Source: CAWDDA01 sp963813345
GTDB taxonomy: Bacteria > Acidobacteriota > Blastocatellia > RBC074
Assembly: GCA_963813345.1 (NCBI GenBank)
Contig: CAWEYR010000004.1
Coordinates: 1 to 64,000 of the forward strand
Reading direction: 5' to 3'
DNA: 64,000 bases
Both the position numbers and the translations under genes were made by a program. The notes under the pieces are model-generated. The model saw nothing but the letters and a program-made list of their open reading frames with translations, was not told the origin of the DNA and ran no database searches. Each line of letters starts with the position of its first letter. The first letter of the stretch is position 1. Shown here in pieces: positions 48,045 through 57,650 of the stretch.

Positions 48045-48116
48045 TGCGGGCTTGTCGGCTTCGGGCACGGGCTTGCGGGCTACGGGCTTGCGGGCTGCGG
48101 GCTTCACGGGCTTACG
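48045..48116. repeat. CGGGCTT-type tandem array over the CBS 3' end
   Basis: About nine degenerate 7-9-nt units around GCGGGCTT/ACGGGCTT, lying between the last conserved CBS codon and the stop of the convergent MFS gene (48118). It is read in frame by the CBS gene as a Gly/Leu/Ala/Thr-rich tail. Same unit as 17855-17884. Confidence 0.8.
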
Positions 48117-48117
48117 G

Positions 48118-49342
48118 TCAGAATTCGCGGCCCTTGGTTTCGGGGCCGAGCCAGAGCAGCGTCACCACGAAGATGCCGCCGGCGATGATGCACCAGAACA
48201 TCGCCGTTTGAAGTTCGGTCCCCCCGTCCTGCAAGACGCCAATCAAATAGGGCGCGAACGCGCCGAAGCCGACACCTACGTGATACGAGAAGCCGGTGCC
48301 GACGCCGCGGACTTCCGTCGGGAAAACGTTCGGATAAGTAACCGGGCACAATGCCCCACGCGCCAGACGCGCAGAAGCCGATCAGCCAGGCGCCGAGCAT
48401 CAGCATGCCGCTCGATTCCGAAAACAAATAGAGCGGCGTCGAGAGAATGCCTGCGACCATTCCGAGAGTCGCAGCGCCGCGGCGGCCGCCCCACCGTTCG
48501 GAGAGCCAGCCGAACGCGATCGATCCGAGCATGCCGCCGGCATTCAATAACAACAGGAACGACAATGGCTGCTGCTTGAGGTTCGCGAGCAGCGTCGGAT
48601 ACCAGATCGTCGTCGACTGGTACATCCACACGAACGCGCCCATCAGCAGCGACGTGTGGACCGTGACCCACAACAGATCGCGATCGAACAGCCTCGCGAG
48701 CGACAGCCGCGCCGGCTTGCCCGCGCGCAGGCGCTGCTGCTCGAGCCAGAGCGGGCTCTCACTGACGCGGGTCATCAGGAAAAAGACGACAATCGCCGGT
48801 CCCACGCCGGCCCACAGCATCAGCCTCCACGCCCAGTCGGGGTTGTCGCTCACCAGCGGATAACCGAGCTGATACACGAGCGACGACAGCAGGAACCCCG
48901 TCGAGTAGCCGCCCTGCAGGATGCCCGAGGCGATGCCGCGATGTTTGGCCGGCCATTGCTCGAGCGCGAGCGGCATGCCCGCGGCCCACATGCCGCCCAT
49001 GCCGATGCCGAAGAGCCCGCGGAACGCGAACAGCATCACGTAGCTCGTCGACAGCCCGCTCAGGAACGCGAAGCCCGTATACCAGGCAATCGCGAAAAGG
49101 ATCGGCCCCTTACGGCCGTACCGATCGGCGAGCGTGCCGGCGCCGATGCCGCCGATCATGCGAAAGAACAGCGTGACCGTCGCCAGCGCTCCGGCGAGCG
49201 CGAGGTTGACCTCGAAGCTGCGCCGAATGTCCGTGAGGACGAAGGTGATGATGGTGAAGTCGAATGCGTCGAGCGTCCAGGCGGCGAACGTGGTCAGGAA
49301 CGTTTTCCATTCCTGACGGGAAACCTCTTTGTACCAAGGCAT
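48118..49342 (-). CDS. MFS transporter, sialate/aromatic-acid symporter-like (one frameshift)
   Basis: About 408 residues, 12 membrane segments. It starts MPWYKEVSRQEWKTFLTTFA. MFS motifs are GTLADRYGRKGPILFAIAWY, RGLFGIGMGGMWAAGMPLA, SESPLWLEQQRLRAGK and GWLSERWGGRRGAATLG; after a shift near 48345 it ends YPNVFPTEVRGVGTGFSYHV and GPETKGREF. The N-terminus and ETKG tail resemble NanT or aromatic-acid:H+ symporters, so an organic acid is the likely cargo. Convergent with the CBS gene across the repeat array. Confidence 0.88.
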
Positions 49343-49433
49343 TGGCAGGATTCTAGTCGGGAACCGCCCCTCGACGGCGCTCGGGGCGCCCTGAGCCTGT
49401 CGAAGGGCGGGAACGGGACCGCGGACGAGCGCG

Positions 49434-50777
49434 TTATCGCGTGATCCAGGCGGCGATGTCGCGGACGACGGTCTCGTCCACGTGGCCGGGCCGCTGGTAT
49501 TCGGCGGGCGCGGACGGTCCGGATCCTGCCATGAACAAATGATTCAGCGCCGGATACGACTTCAGTTGCACGTTGGCGCGCGATCCGAGCGCGCGCTTCC
49601 ACATCCCAAAATCCTCCATCGTGACCTGGTAGTCGCGTTCCCCTTGCAGGACGAGCATCGGTTGCTTGAGCAGGCTCGCGACGGCAGGCGGATCGTAACC
49701 ACGCAGGTCCAGCCAATACGACGCGGGGGCGCTGAACGACGGGGTCACGATCGGCGGGTCCCCTGGCTTGAGCGCACGGACATCCGTCGCGAGCTTCGTA
49801 GCGGTATCCAGCGCCGCCTGCTCTTCCGTGGTGATCTTGCCGTCGAGCAGCGCCATGTATCGCGTTTGGTCGACGATCGCCTGCTCGAGTGGCTTGACCG
49901 CGGCCGCCAGCAGGATGAGTCCGGCAATCGACGGATCCGCTGCGGCGATCCTCGGCGCGAGCATGCCGCCGAGACTGTGCCCGACCACGAACACACGGTC
50001 GGCGCGGATTCCAGGCGTCTCACGCAGCTTCTTCACGGCCGCGACGGCATCGTCGATCACTTCCTCCTTGACGGTGAAGTCGAGGAGAGGGCGAACCCGG
50101 CCGGCGTGGGTCCTGGTCCGCTTGTCGTATCGCAGCACCGCGATCCCGCGGCTGGCCAATCCTTCCGCCAGATCGCGAAACGGCTTGTTCGGCCCGAACG
50201 ATGCGTCACGATCGCCCGGGCCCGAACCATGGACGAGCACCACGCCCGCAAAGGGTCCAGCACCGGTTGGCATCGAAAGCGTGCCCTGAAGCGGCCAACC
50301 TCCGGCATCGAACGTGAGCGCCTCGTCTCGAAAAGCCGACGCGGTGACGTAGGCTGGCGCCGAGTAAGGAACGGTCGGCTCGGGTGGCCCGACGCCGAGG
50401 CCGCCAAGACGATCGAGCGGGTCGAATGCGACTCGGATCTCGACGTTCGCGCGCTCGAACGCGCACGACACGAGCACGACGCGCATGACACCCTGCGACT
50501 CGAATCGGGCGCTGGTCTGCGACTTGAAGGCGCCAAGCTGGGCGACCATGCTCGGGATGAGCCGGCGGAGGCCATTCGCATCGATGGCCGCTTTCATCTT
50601 GTCGGTGAGCGTTGGCAACAAGGGCTCGACCTCCCCGGATACCAGCCGTTCCACGACCTCTCGTGCTCGCGCCACGAGCGCGGCCTGGTCTGCCTGCTGC
50701 GCGGCCGCGGGCGCGGGCGCGGTCGCCAGGATGATCAACGGAAACGCGACCAGCAACCGGACCATATCGGCCATCAT
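49434..50777 (-). CDS. Secreted alpha/beta hydrolase with DUF3887-like N-domain
   Basis: About 447 residues. The signal peptide is MVRLLVAFPLIILATAPAPA; the start is among ATGs at 50777, 50774 and 50765. The N-terminal helical domain, AREVVERLVSGEVEPLLPTL, resembles DUF3887. The hydrolase domain has oxyanion segment VVLVHGSGPGDRDASFG, nucleophile Ser in VFVVGHSLGGMLAPR, Asp in LVLQGERDYQVTM and His in SYPALNHLFMAG, a complete triad. It cleaves an unknown ester or amide outside the cytoplasm. Divergent from the acetamidase-like gene across a tandem repeat. Confidence 0.88.
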   Translation of the reverse strand: MMADMVRLLVAFPLIILATAPAPAAAQQADQAALVARAREVVERLVSGEVEPLLPTLTDKMKAAIDANGLRRLIPSMVAQLGAFKSQTSARFESQGVMRVVLVSCAFERANVEIRVAFDPLDRLGGLGVGPPEPTVPYSAPAYVTASAFRDEALTFDAGGWPLQGTLSMPTGAGPFAGVVLVHGSGPGDRDASFGPNKPFRDLAEGLASRGIAVLRYDKRTRTHAGRVRPLLDFTVKEEVIDDAVAAVKKLRETPGIRADRVFVVGHSLGGMLAPRIAAADPSIAGLILLAAAVKPLEQAIVDQTRYMALLDGKITTEEQAALDTATKLATDVRALKPGDPPIVTPSFSAPASYWLDLRGYDPPAVASLLKQPMLVLQGERDYQVTMEDFGMWKRALGSRANVQLKSYPALNHLFMAGSGPSAPAEYQRPGHVDETVVRDIAAWITR

Positions 50778-50807
50778 CGTAAAGCAGTTCGACACTACAA
50801 TGCGCGG

Positions 50808-50886
50808 AGGTTCATCACGGTCATCCAAAGGTTCATCACGATGGTTCAAAACGCAGGTTCATCACGATGGTTCGTCACGATGGTTC
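50808..50886. repeat. Tandem repeat between divergent hydrolase genes
   Basis: Three copies of AGGTTCATCACG at 50808, 50829 and 50855, two of them extended by ATGGTTC, and a fourth degenerate copy (GTTCGTCACGATGGTTC). The array forms the 5' end of the acetamidase gene, supplying its ATG at 50841, and the leader of the opposite gene. Confidence 0.8.
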
Positions 50887-51875
50887 TGTGCGTCGGTGCA
50901 ACCATTGCCGGTGCGCAGTCGCCGAAGACACACCGGCTCGAAGCGACGCCCTCGACGGTCGCGTACGGGCATTACTGGGCTGAGACGAAGCCGGTACTGG
51001 CGATTGATTCCGGCGACATCATCGACGTCGACACGCTGTTGACCAACACGCCGGATCGGCTCGAAAAATCCGGCGTGCCGGCAGGCGAGATCCAGGCCTC
51101 GCTCCGCGCCATCGTCGATCAGGTCAAGGATCGCGGCCCCGGCGGCCACATCCTGACCGGTCCGGTCTACGTCAACGGCGCCGAGCCCGGTGACGCGCTC
51201 GAGGTGAAGGTGCTGTCGATCGATCTGCCGATCGCCTACGGCTACAACGGCTGCAGCGGCTACGTGCGGGAGAACTGCGAGCAGGGCCGCCCGCAAACGA
51301 TCATCCGCCTCGATCGCAAGAACATGACGGCGACGTTCCTGCCGGGCATCGTCATTCCGCTCAGGCCGTTCTTCGGCAGCATGGGCGTCGCTCCGGCAGC
51401 CGAAGTGGGCCGCGTCAGCAGCAACCCGCCGAGCACGCACGCGGGCAATCTCGACAACAAGGAGCTGGTCGCCGGAACGACGCTGTTCATTCCGGTGCAC
51501 GTGAAAGGCGCGCTCTTCGAAGTCGGCGACGGCCATGCCGCGCAGGGCGACGGCGAAGTCGATCAGACCGCGATCGAAACCTCGTTGCGCGGACGCATCC
51601 AGCTGACCGTGCGCAAGGGAATGAAGCTGGCGTGGCCGCGCGGTGAAACGAACACGCATTACATCTCGATGGGCACCGATGTCGACCTGCGCATCGCGAC
51701 GAGAATCGCGATCCAGGAGATGGTCGACTTCCTCGCATCGACGAAGAAGATGGACAAGCATCAGGCCTACCAGCTCACGAGCATCGCCGGCGACGTGGCG
51801 ATCACGCAGCTCGTCGACGGCACGATGGGCGTGCACGTCAAGATGCCCAAAGGCATCTTTAAGCCTTCTCGTTGA
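50841..51875 (+). CDS. Secreted acetamidase/formamidase-family protein
   Basis: 345 residues from ATG 50841, or 332 from ATG 50880, which opens a cleaner signal (MVLCVGATIAGAQ). FmdA/AmdA-type blocks are TVAYGHYWAETKPVLAIDSG, GGHILTGPVYVNGAEPGDAL, PLRPFFGSMGVAPA, SNPPSTHAGNLDNKELVAGT and VGDGHAAQGDGEVDQTAIET. The metal-binding GD-HAAQGDGE motif is intact. Family members hydrolyse short amides; most are cytoplasmic, so export is notable. The 3' end overlaps the convergent membrane protein gene by 17 nt. Confidence 0.9.
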   Translation: MVQNAGSSRWFVTMVLCVGATIAGAQSPKTHRLEATPSTVAYGHYWAETKPVLAIDSGDIIDVDTLLTNTPDRLEKSGVPAGEIQASLRAIVDQVKDRGPGGHILTGPVYVNGAEPGDALEVKVLSIDLPIAYGYNGCSGYVRENCEQGRPQTIIRLDRKNMTATFLPGIVIPLRPFFGSMGVAPAAEVGRVSSNPPSTHAGNLDNKELVAGTTLFIPVHVKGALFEVGDGHAAQGDGEVDQTAIETSLRGRIQLTVRKGMKLAWPRGETNTHYISMGTDVDLRIATRIAIQEMVDFLASTKKMDKHQAYQLTSIAGDVAITQLVDGTMGVHVKMPKGIFKPSR

Positions 51876-52216
51876 GGTGGAATCGCCGCAGCAGGTGGCT
51901 CACCACCGGCGTCATCACGAGGCCGACGGTGGCGATGAAGACCACGCCGCAATAGATGGCATATAGCCCGGCAAACAGCTTAGCCCCGTCATTTTTCAGC
52001 GGCGTCACAGGGCCCATTCCCGACAGCAGCATCGACGCATTCAGGAACGAGTCGACCCAGCCAAGGCCGGCGAGCTGGCGGTACCCCACCATCCCAATCC
52101 CAAGCGAAATCGCCAGGATGAGAAACGCCACCGGAGGTTGGCGCGCAAGTGCGCGCGGAAGCGCGCTTTGAGCTGATGCGGCGTGTGCTTCTGCGGAGAA
52201 GGCGGCGGCTCTGACT
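51859..52216 (-). CDS. Small membrane protein of unknown function (one frameshift)
   Basis: About 118 residues. The soluble, basic N-terminus (SEPPPSPQKHTPHQLKARF) and a frameshift near 52135 precede two membrane segments, AFLILAISLGIGMVGYRQLA and AGLYAIYCGVVFIATVGLVM. Between them lies WVDSFLNASMLLSGMGPV, a re-entrant-like loop reminiscent of pore loops, but without a K+ filter. The C-terminus is RRFHLNEKA. No named family recognised. Confidence 0.6.
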
Positions 52217-52255
52217 CATACTCTGATTACTCGGCGAAGGCTTGCTCGTGGTTGA

Positions 52256-52876
52256 ATGACGCATTCTATGGTGCGTCCACCCTTGATGCCATTCGTCCTG
52301 GCCCTGGCTTTCACGCTGCTGACAGGGATCGCTGTTGCGATGGAGCCGTATTTCGCCGGCGACGTTGCCGTGACGCGAGCCGTCCAATCGATCACGCCGC
52401 CTGCCGAAGCGTGGGCGACCCCGGTGAGCCGCCTCGCACCGGCGCCCGGCAAGTATTACGTGATGGCGATCGTGCTGACGGCGGCGCTCTTCGTCGGCGG
52501 GTGGCGGGGCCTCGCGCTGGTCGTCGGTTTTCTGCTGCTCGAGCAGTACGGCGCGGAGTCCACGAAGGCGATCTTCAAGCGGCCGCGACCGTCACGCGAA
52601 CTCATTCGACCTTCGGCAACTTCAGCGGCTATACGTTTCCTTCGACGACAATCACGTTCTTCAGCGTGACTTTCGGCGCCCTCGGCGTTGTCGCGATGGT
52701 GCGAAAGAACGCGCCGATGCGCCAGCCCGTGATGTGATCTCTTTCGCCATGGTGTCTTGGGCTGCCTCGCGCGCGTGGCGCTGGGCGCGCACTGGCCGAG
52801 CGACGTCCTGCTGACCTCCCTCATCTGCATGGTTTGGATCTGGGCCGCCGCTCGCGGCGTCTTAGGAAAGGGTTGA
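52256..52876 (+). CDS. PAP2-family phosphatase-like membrane protein (two frameshifts)
   Basis: About 206 residues. Membrane segments include PFVLALAFTLLTGIAVAME and YVMAIVLTAALFVGGW. PAP2 motif 1 is intact: KAIFKRPRP (K-x6-RP). Motif 2, normally PSGH, reads YTFPSTTITFFSV, and motif 3 reads ARVALGAHWPSDVL, with Ala for the usual Ser. The frame shifts near 52605 and 52735. If the motif 2 change is real the enzyme would lack its catalytic His; a sequence error is as likely. Its TGA overlaps the next gene's ATG (TGATG). Confidence 0.75.
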
Positions 52877-53611
52877 TGCTGATCCGAACAGTTTCCTGCG
52901 CGCTCGCCTTCTACCTTGATCGCGGCCGTTGCTGCCGCTCATCAGGCGCCCTTCAGTTACCTCAATCTGCATCTCGATGCGAACGGCGTGACGGGCACGC
53001 TGACCGTCCGCGATCTTAATGCCGCCCACGATCTCGGCGTTGCCAACGCCGATTGGCTGGAGATCCGGCTGAGGGCCGCTCGATCCGCGATGCGTTGGTC
53101 GCCTTGCTTGGCCCGCGCCTCGGCCTGATGCTCGACGATGGTCCGGCGACGATCGCGTGGGGCGCCATCGAGGTCGTCTATGATCGCCAGAGCCTGCGCC
53201 TCGCGTGCACGGTCAGCACGTCCAGGCCAGGGCACGTCGGCATTCATGCCTATCTGTTTCCGTACAACCCGATCCGACAGACCTTCATCAACATCTACGA
53301 GGATTCGGCGCTGAAGCTGCAGGCCATCCTAACGCGTCGCAGCAGGACGCGTGGTATTACTCGGGCAGCACGCAGGGAAGATGGGCGGTCGTGAAGCGTT
53401 CGTCGTCTCCGGGATCGAGCACATCCTGATCGGGCCGAACACATCCTGTTCCTGATCGGCTTGTTGCTCCTCGGCGGGACGTGCCGCGACTGGCGTGGAT
53501 CGTCACCTCGTTCACCGTCGGCCACAGCGTCACGCTCTCGCTCGCGGCGCTCGACATCGTCTCGCCGCCAGCGCCATGGCGCTGGCGCTGTTGGCGCCGC
53601 GGTTGGTCTTG
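52876..53611 (+). pseudogene. HupE/UreJ-family membrane protein, 3' truncated at the composition break
   Basis: ATG 52876 opens a signal peptide (MLIRTVSCALAF, then after a shift IAAVAAAHQAPFSYLNLHLD). The periplasmic domain continues VTGTLTVRDLNAAHDLGVAN, IEVVYDRQSLRLACTV and AYLFPYNPIRQTFINIYEDS. The HupE/UreJ membrane domain begins VVSGIEHILIGP, then HILFLIGLLLLGGT and LAWIVTSFTVGHSVTLSLAA, but is lost after ALDIVSPPA near 53570, so several membrane segments are missing. Frames shift at about five places. The family is linked to Ni2+ or metal uptake, though secreted-N-domain forms are uncharacterised. Confidence 0.75.
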
Positions 53612-53615
53612 CTAT
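53560..53615. other. Composition junction with an 18-bp perfect palindrome
   Basis: Left of here GC is high; right of here it is visibly lower, with different codon use. CCAGCGCCATGGCGCTGG (53568-53585) is perfectly palindromic. The HupE-like frame ends here, while the opposing TonB receptor is complete (stop 53612-53614). No att site, IS or tRNA is seen. Confidence 0.65.
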
Positions 53616-56600
53616 ACGCGATCCATTGTCCGACCGGAATTCACAAAGTTCGCCGGGTTGCGCTGCGCAGTAATTCGTCCGAGCGGGGTTGCACTGAAAA
53701 TGGATCGCGCCGCTGGCGTCGAGAGTGGCATATCAAAACGAGACCCGGTTGAAGAGGTTGTACATCTCCATCCTCAGAATCAGCTTCGATCCTTCGGTGA
53801 TCCTGAACTCCTTGCCAAGCGTCATGTCGGTGTAGTTCAGACCATGCGTAAAGAAAGTGTTTCTGCCGATTGTTCCGTCGGCTGCCGTGCCTGGGAGGAA
53901 TATCCTCTGATCCGCAAGGATTGTTGCCGCTTGCCCGGGAATGAATTGATTGCCGGGAAGCTGAGTCTGCGAGATCGTGTCAGCAGCAACGCCTCCTGGT
54001 CCTGATCAACTGCCGCCCATTGTCGACAGACGCTCCGAGCAGACTCACATCGGCGATCCGCGGTCGATCGCCACCGAGCCCGTCAGCATTTACGTCATAT
54101 CCAAGTGTTACGGTGAACGGATTACCTGATTGCAGCGTCGTGATTCCCGTAATCTGCCATCCTCCAAGAATGTGACCAAGGATTCCCTGCTGCGATGGCG
54201 AACCACGGAACATATATGAATACGAAGCGACGAACCGGTGAGCTGCATGGAAGCCGCTCAAGCCTCGAAGCGATTGCGCTGCGCCGCCCGTCTTCGATGA
54301 GGAGCGTTTGTGTCAACGCCTGTAAATGTCGCTTCGGAACCTGTGTCGATCGACTTGCTGAACGTGTAGGTGACCGTATAGGCCAGGCCGCGTGAAAGTC
54401 GCTGCGTCGCCTTGACGACGGCCGCGTGGTAATAGCTCCAGCCAAAGTTCTGAAGATTCACGAAACGGCTCAGAGTCGCATCGGGCCGTCGCTCCTGAGT
54501 TCGCAGCTGTCCGAGCGAGATGTACCCGTGAGGTACGCCGTTCTCGACGACTATTCCCTTTTGTGCAAGCGTGGCTGCAGTGAGGTTGAGTGCGCTGAAT
54601 GCGCGCAAGGCGCCGCTCGCATTCAGGTCGATAGCTCCGGCAGCAGTGCGAATCACACAAATCGGATCGCTGAAATCAGTGCACAGCCCTGTCGAAGACT
54701 ACATTCCTGAAATTTCCGCCTCCTACATCGACTTGCAGGTTCGGTGAAGTCGATCGGATATAGTGCATCGTTTCCACTATCGAAAAACGGAAGACCTATA
54801 CCGCGATTTCCGTTGTATCCGACCTGGAGGGCAAACTTATTCCCGATCTGCCGCTCCATCGTCAGATTCCATTGCTGCGTGTACGGCACCTCGAGGTTGG
54901 ATGCCGGAATCAGAAGCGTCGAGTTCAGCCGTCCGCCGATGTCCCGGACGACTCCCGTGCCGCCTGCGCTCGCGACTGTGAATGGAGGAGTGTAGGAAGC
55001 CACGCCAGGTGTAAAAACAAAACCGCACGAAGGGTCTGAAATCTCGTTCCGGCAGAGGCCGTCAAATACCTGTGCGTAACCATTCGGCGGTTGAGTGCGA
55101 ATGCTCAACTGATTCTGCGAGAAGACTGACTGGAACAGCCGGCTGTGATAGATGCCATAGCCTCCGCGAATCACAAAAGCGCCCGGTCCTCCTGTCAATG
55201 CTCTCAGAACTCCGTCATCAGCCTGACGGTGACCAGGCGAATCCGATGCGTGGCTCGATATTGTTGTTGTCATTCGAATAGCCATATTCGAAACGGTCTT
55301 CCTGCTTCGACCGGTGCCTTGACATATTCATACCGCGCGCCCAGATAGACCGTGAAGTTGCGCTTCATCTGATATTTGTCTTCAAAGTAAATGTTGGTCT
55401 CGCCGAAACGATTCTCTGCAGTCGGATTTCCGAAGCCCTTTCTGATAGCCCGTGGCAAAACCTCGAAGAAAGTTCTCCCAGCCCGTGAAACCCGGTCTTC
55501 GCCTGAATAGATGCGAGCGAATCGAGAGTGCTGAATGTCCAGAATCCTCGTGCCCGGTCGCCCGTCATGTCGTCGAGCAATTGATAGCGCTGATCAACAC
55601 CCATCTTCAAGGTGTGACCGGACAGCGTCAGCGTGTGGTTGTAGACAAACTGATGATCGTGCTGGCGGCGGTTGATCGGAACGTTAGTCGACGTTCCGAT
55701 GACGAAATTCCGCAAAGTGCTGCGCTGCAAAGCGTATTCGCAAATCGAATCGTCGGAATAGCGTTGTCATCGGCCACATCCTGAAGCGTCGAGCGGTTTC
55801 CAAAACCATAACGGAACTCTCCAACCTGGACGATTCGAGAAGACGTGTGTCCACGTCGTGCCGATATTGTATTGACGATTGTTATTCGTTCCGAAATTGT
55901 CGCCCAGGATGATTCGGCCCGATTCGCGTATCTGCCGGCTGTACTGGTAGCGAAGCCTGAACGTGTCGCGGCTCGACGGCTTGAGATCAAGGCGGCCAGT
56001 GTAATCAGAATCGGGGAAAGACGTTTATAACGTTCAGCGTCACGCAGCGGTTCGGCCTTCCGCTTCTGATCAGGTCACCGCAGAACTGTCGGGTCATTTG
56101 GCGTAACTCCACTAAGTTCGGGAGTGTCCCAAAGGTCAACCACTGAGCGCATGAACTGCGAGGTCTCGCTGCAGATTTGGATGCTCCGACGGCACAACAC
56201 AGTAGGGACCGCCAGGGCGCAGGCACTTCGCCCGGATTGCAGGCTCGCGGTGCTTCTCCCGGCAGCCAGATAAAACGTCCGACAGTTCCACTCGTCTTGT
56301 TGCTCACGCGTTCGCCGCTGATAAAGAAAAACACCTTGTCGCGTCCATCAAACGCAGCCGGTCCAAAGGCCTTCTCGGGAAGCCATATTGGCCCGCCTAC
56401 TGTCCAGCCGTATTGATGGCGTCGAACCGACTGACGCGGTTGAAGCTCCTGCCCGGTTGTCGCTGATCGTCCCGCCTCATTGCGATAGAAACCGTTCGCA
56501 TTGAAGATGTCGTTCTGAACGAAGTCGTAAAGATCGCCATGAAAGTTGTTTCCACCCGACTTCGTCTGGACCAGAACGACCGCTCCGCCTGCCCGTCCGA

Positions 56601-57304
56601 ACTCAGCCGAGTACGAATTTGTCAGAACCTGAAATTCCTTGATGGTCGAGATGTTTACGTTCTGTCGATTCTGGTTCTCCGACGAATCGTCGTTGTTTAC
56701 TCCGTCAATCTGAAACGTTGACGAGCGCGAACCCTGGCCGCTGAACGAAGCGTATGATCCGGTCGAGTTTGTCGGATTGTTTGAAGAGCCGATCCACGGC
56801 GCGTTCTGAAAGCCCGGAATCTGCTCGACGAGCGACATGAAGTTGCGGCCCGCAAGCGGAGTGTCCTGAATCCGCTTTTCGTCAAGCGAATGCTTGATTT
56901 CACCCGTTGTCGTTTCAATCAGTGGCGTCTCACCCGTGATCTGAATCTCAGCTCCAACCGTCGAAACGGATAGCTGAAACGGCGATACCGTGGTCTTGTT
57001 GAGCTCGATCAGGACGTCGGTCTTGGTGACCTTCTGAAAGCCCTTGTTGTCGATCGTCACATCGTAGGAACCCAGTGGAAGAAAAGACATCACGAAACGA
57101 ACCTTCAGCGTTGGTCGTTACCGTTCTTACAAGTCCGGTCTCCTTGTTCTTCGCTGTCACGGTCGCGTTCGGGATAACCGCGCCGGTGGCGTCTGTAACG
57201 CTGCCGTTGAGAGTGCCGGTTACCGTCTGCGCGCTCGCTGACCATGGCTGACAGACAATCAGGAAAAGCAGCAAAAACCCGGCTGCAAAATGCCGTTTCA
57301 ACAT
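53612..57304 (-). CDS. Oar-type TonB-dependent receptor, second copy (many frameshifts)
   Basis: About 1230 residues. ATG 57304 with an AGGAG site opens signal peptide MLKRHFAAGFLLLFLIVCQP. An Ig-like domain follows (TGTLNGSVTDATGAVIPNAT ... LPLGSYDVTIDNKGFQKVTK). The plug includes EIQITGETPLIETTTGEIKH, LAGRNFMSLVEQIPGFQNAP, STFQIDGVNNDDSSENQNRQ and EFQVLTNSYSAEFGRAGGAV. The C-terminus has EMYNLFNRVSF, then after an extra T in a TTTT run DMPLSTPAARSIFSATPLGR and a stop at 53612. At least eight frame changes occur. It belongs to the same class as the receptor at 41269 but has lower GC and little sequence similarity beyond class motifs. Confidence 0.88.
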
Positions 57305-57647
57305 TAGGAATCTCCTCTTATGACTGAGTGACCACACTGCCCGAAACTCATCCGAGCCTATCTTGCACATCCCAGCAGAGCGGCCTTGTGAGCTGTCACC
57401 TTCGGAATTTAGGAAAGCTTACACTTACAGGCGAGATAAATGAAACTAAAAGTTCTAATGATATGCATAAATCAGATTTGTGGCTCTAAGGTGCGTTGTA
57501 CCGCCTGGGAGCGCCGGTGCTACAGGAGTCTGACGCACGAGCGGCGAAGCGTGGAGTCGCAGAGAGCCGAGATGAAAACTCGCATGCTTCGCGGCTCGCG
57601 GCTCGGTCTGCAGACCTCTGCGTCGCTCCTAGGCGGTACAACGTACC
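57305..57647. other. Gap between TonB receptor and salvage operon
   Basis: This holds the upstream region of the TonB receptor (57305-57480, AT-rich around 57410-57480, no confident promoter) and the MITE-like element at 57487-57650. No coding region is supported. Confidence 0.5.
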
Positions 57648-57650
57648 TTA
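57487..57650. mobile_element. MITE-like element, 164 bp with 27-bp terminal inverted repeats
   Basis: The left end (57487-57513) begins TAAGGTGCGTTGTACC and ends CTGGGAGCG. The right end (57624-57650) is its complement with two mismatches. The element is flanked on both sides by CTC, a possible 3-bp target duplication. The interior is GC-rich with further short inverted repeats (GCAGAG/CTCTGC, CCGAG/CTCGG) and no gene. The outermost TAA of the right end is the stop codon of the serine hydrolase-NamZ gene. Confidence 0.7.

Noticed and set aside
48044..48579. A genuine 180-residue C-terminal extension of cystathionine beta-synthase
   Set aside because: The extension is a repeat array followed by antisense of a conserved MFS gene; no domain is recognisable in it.
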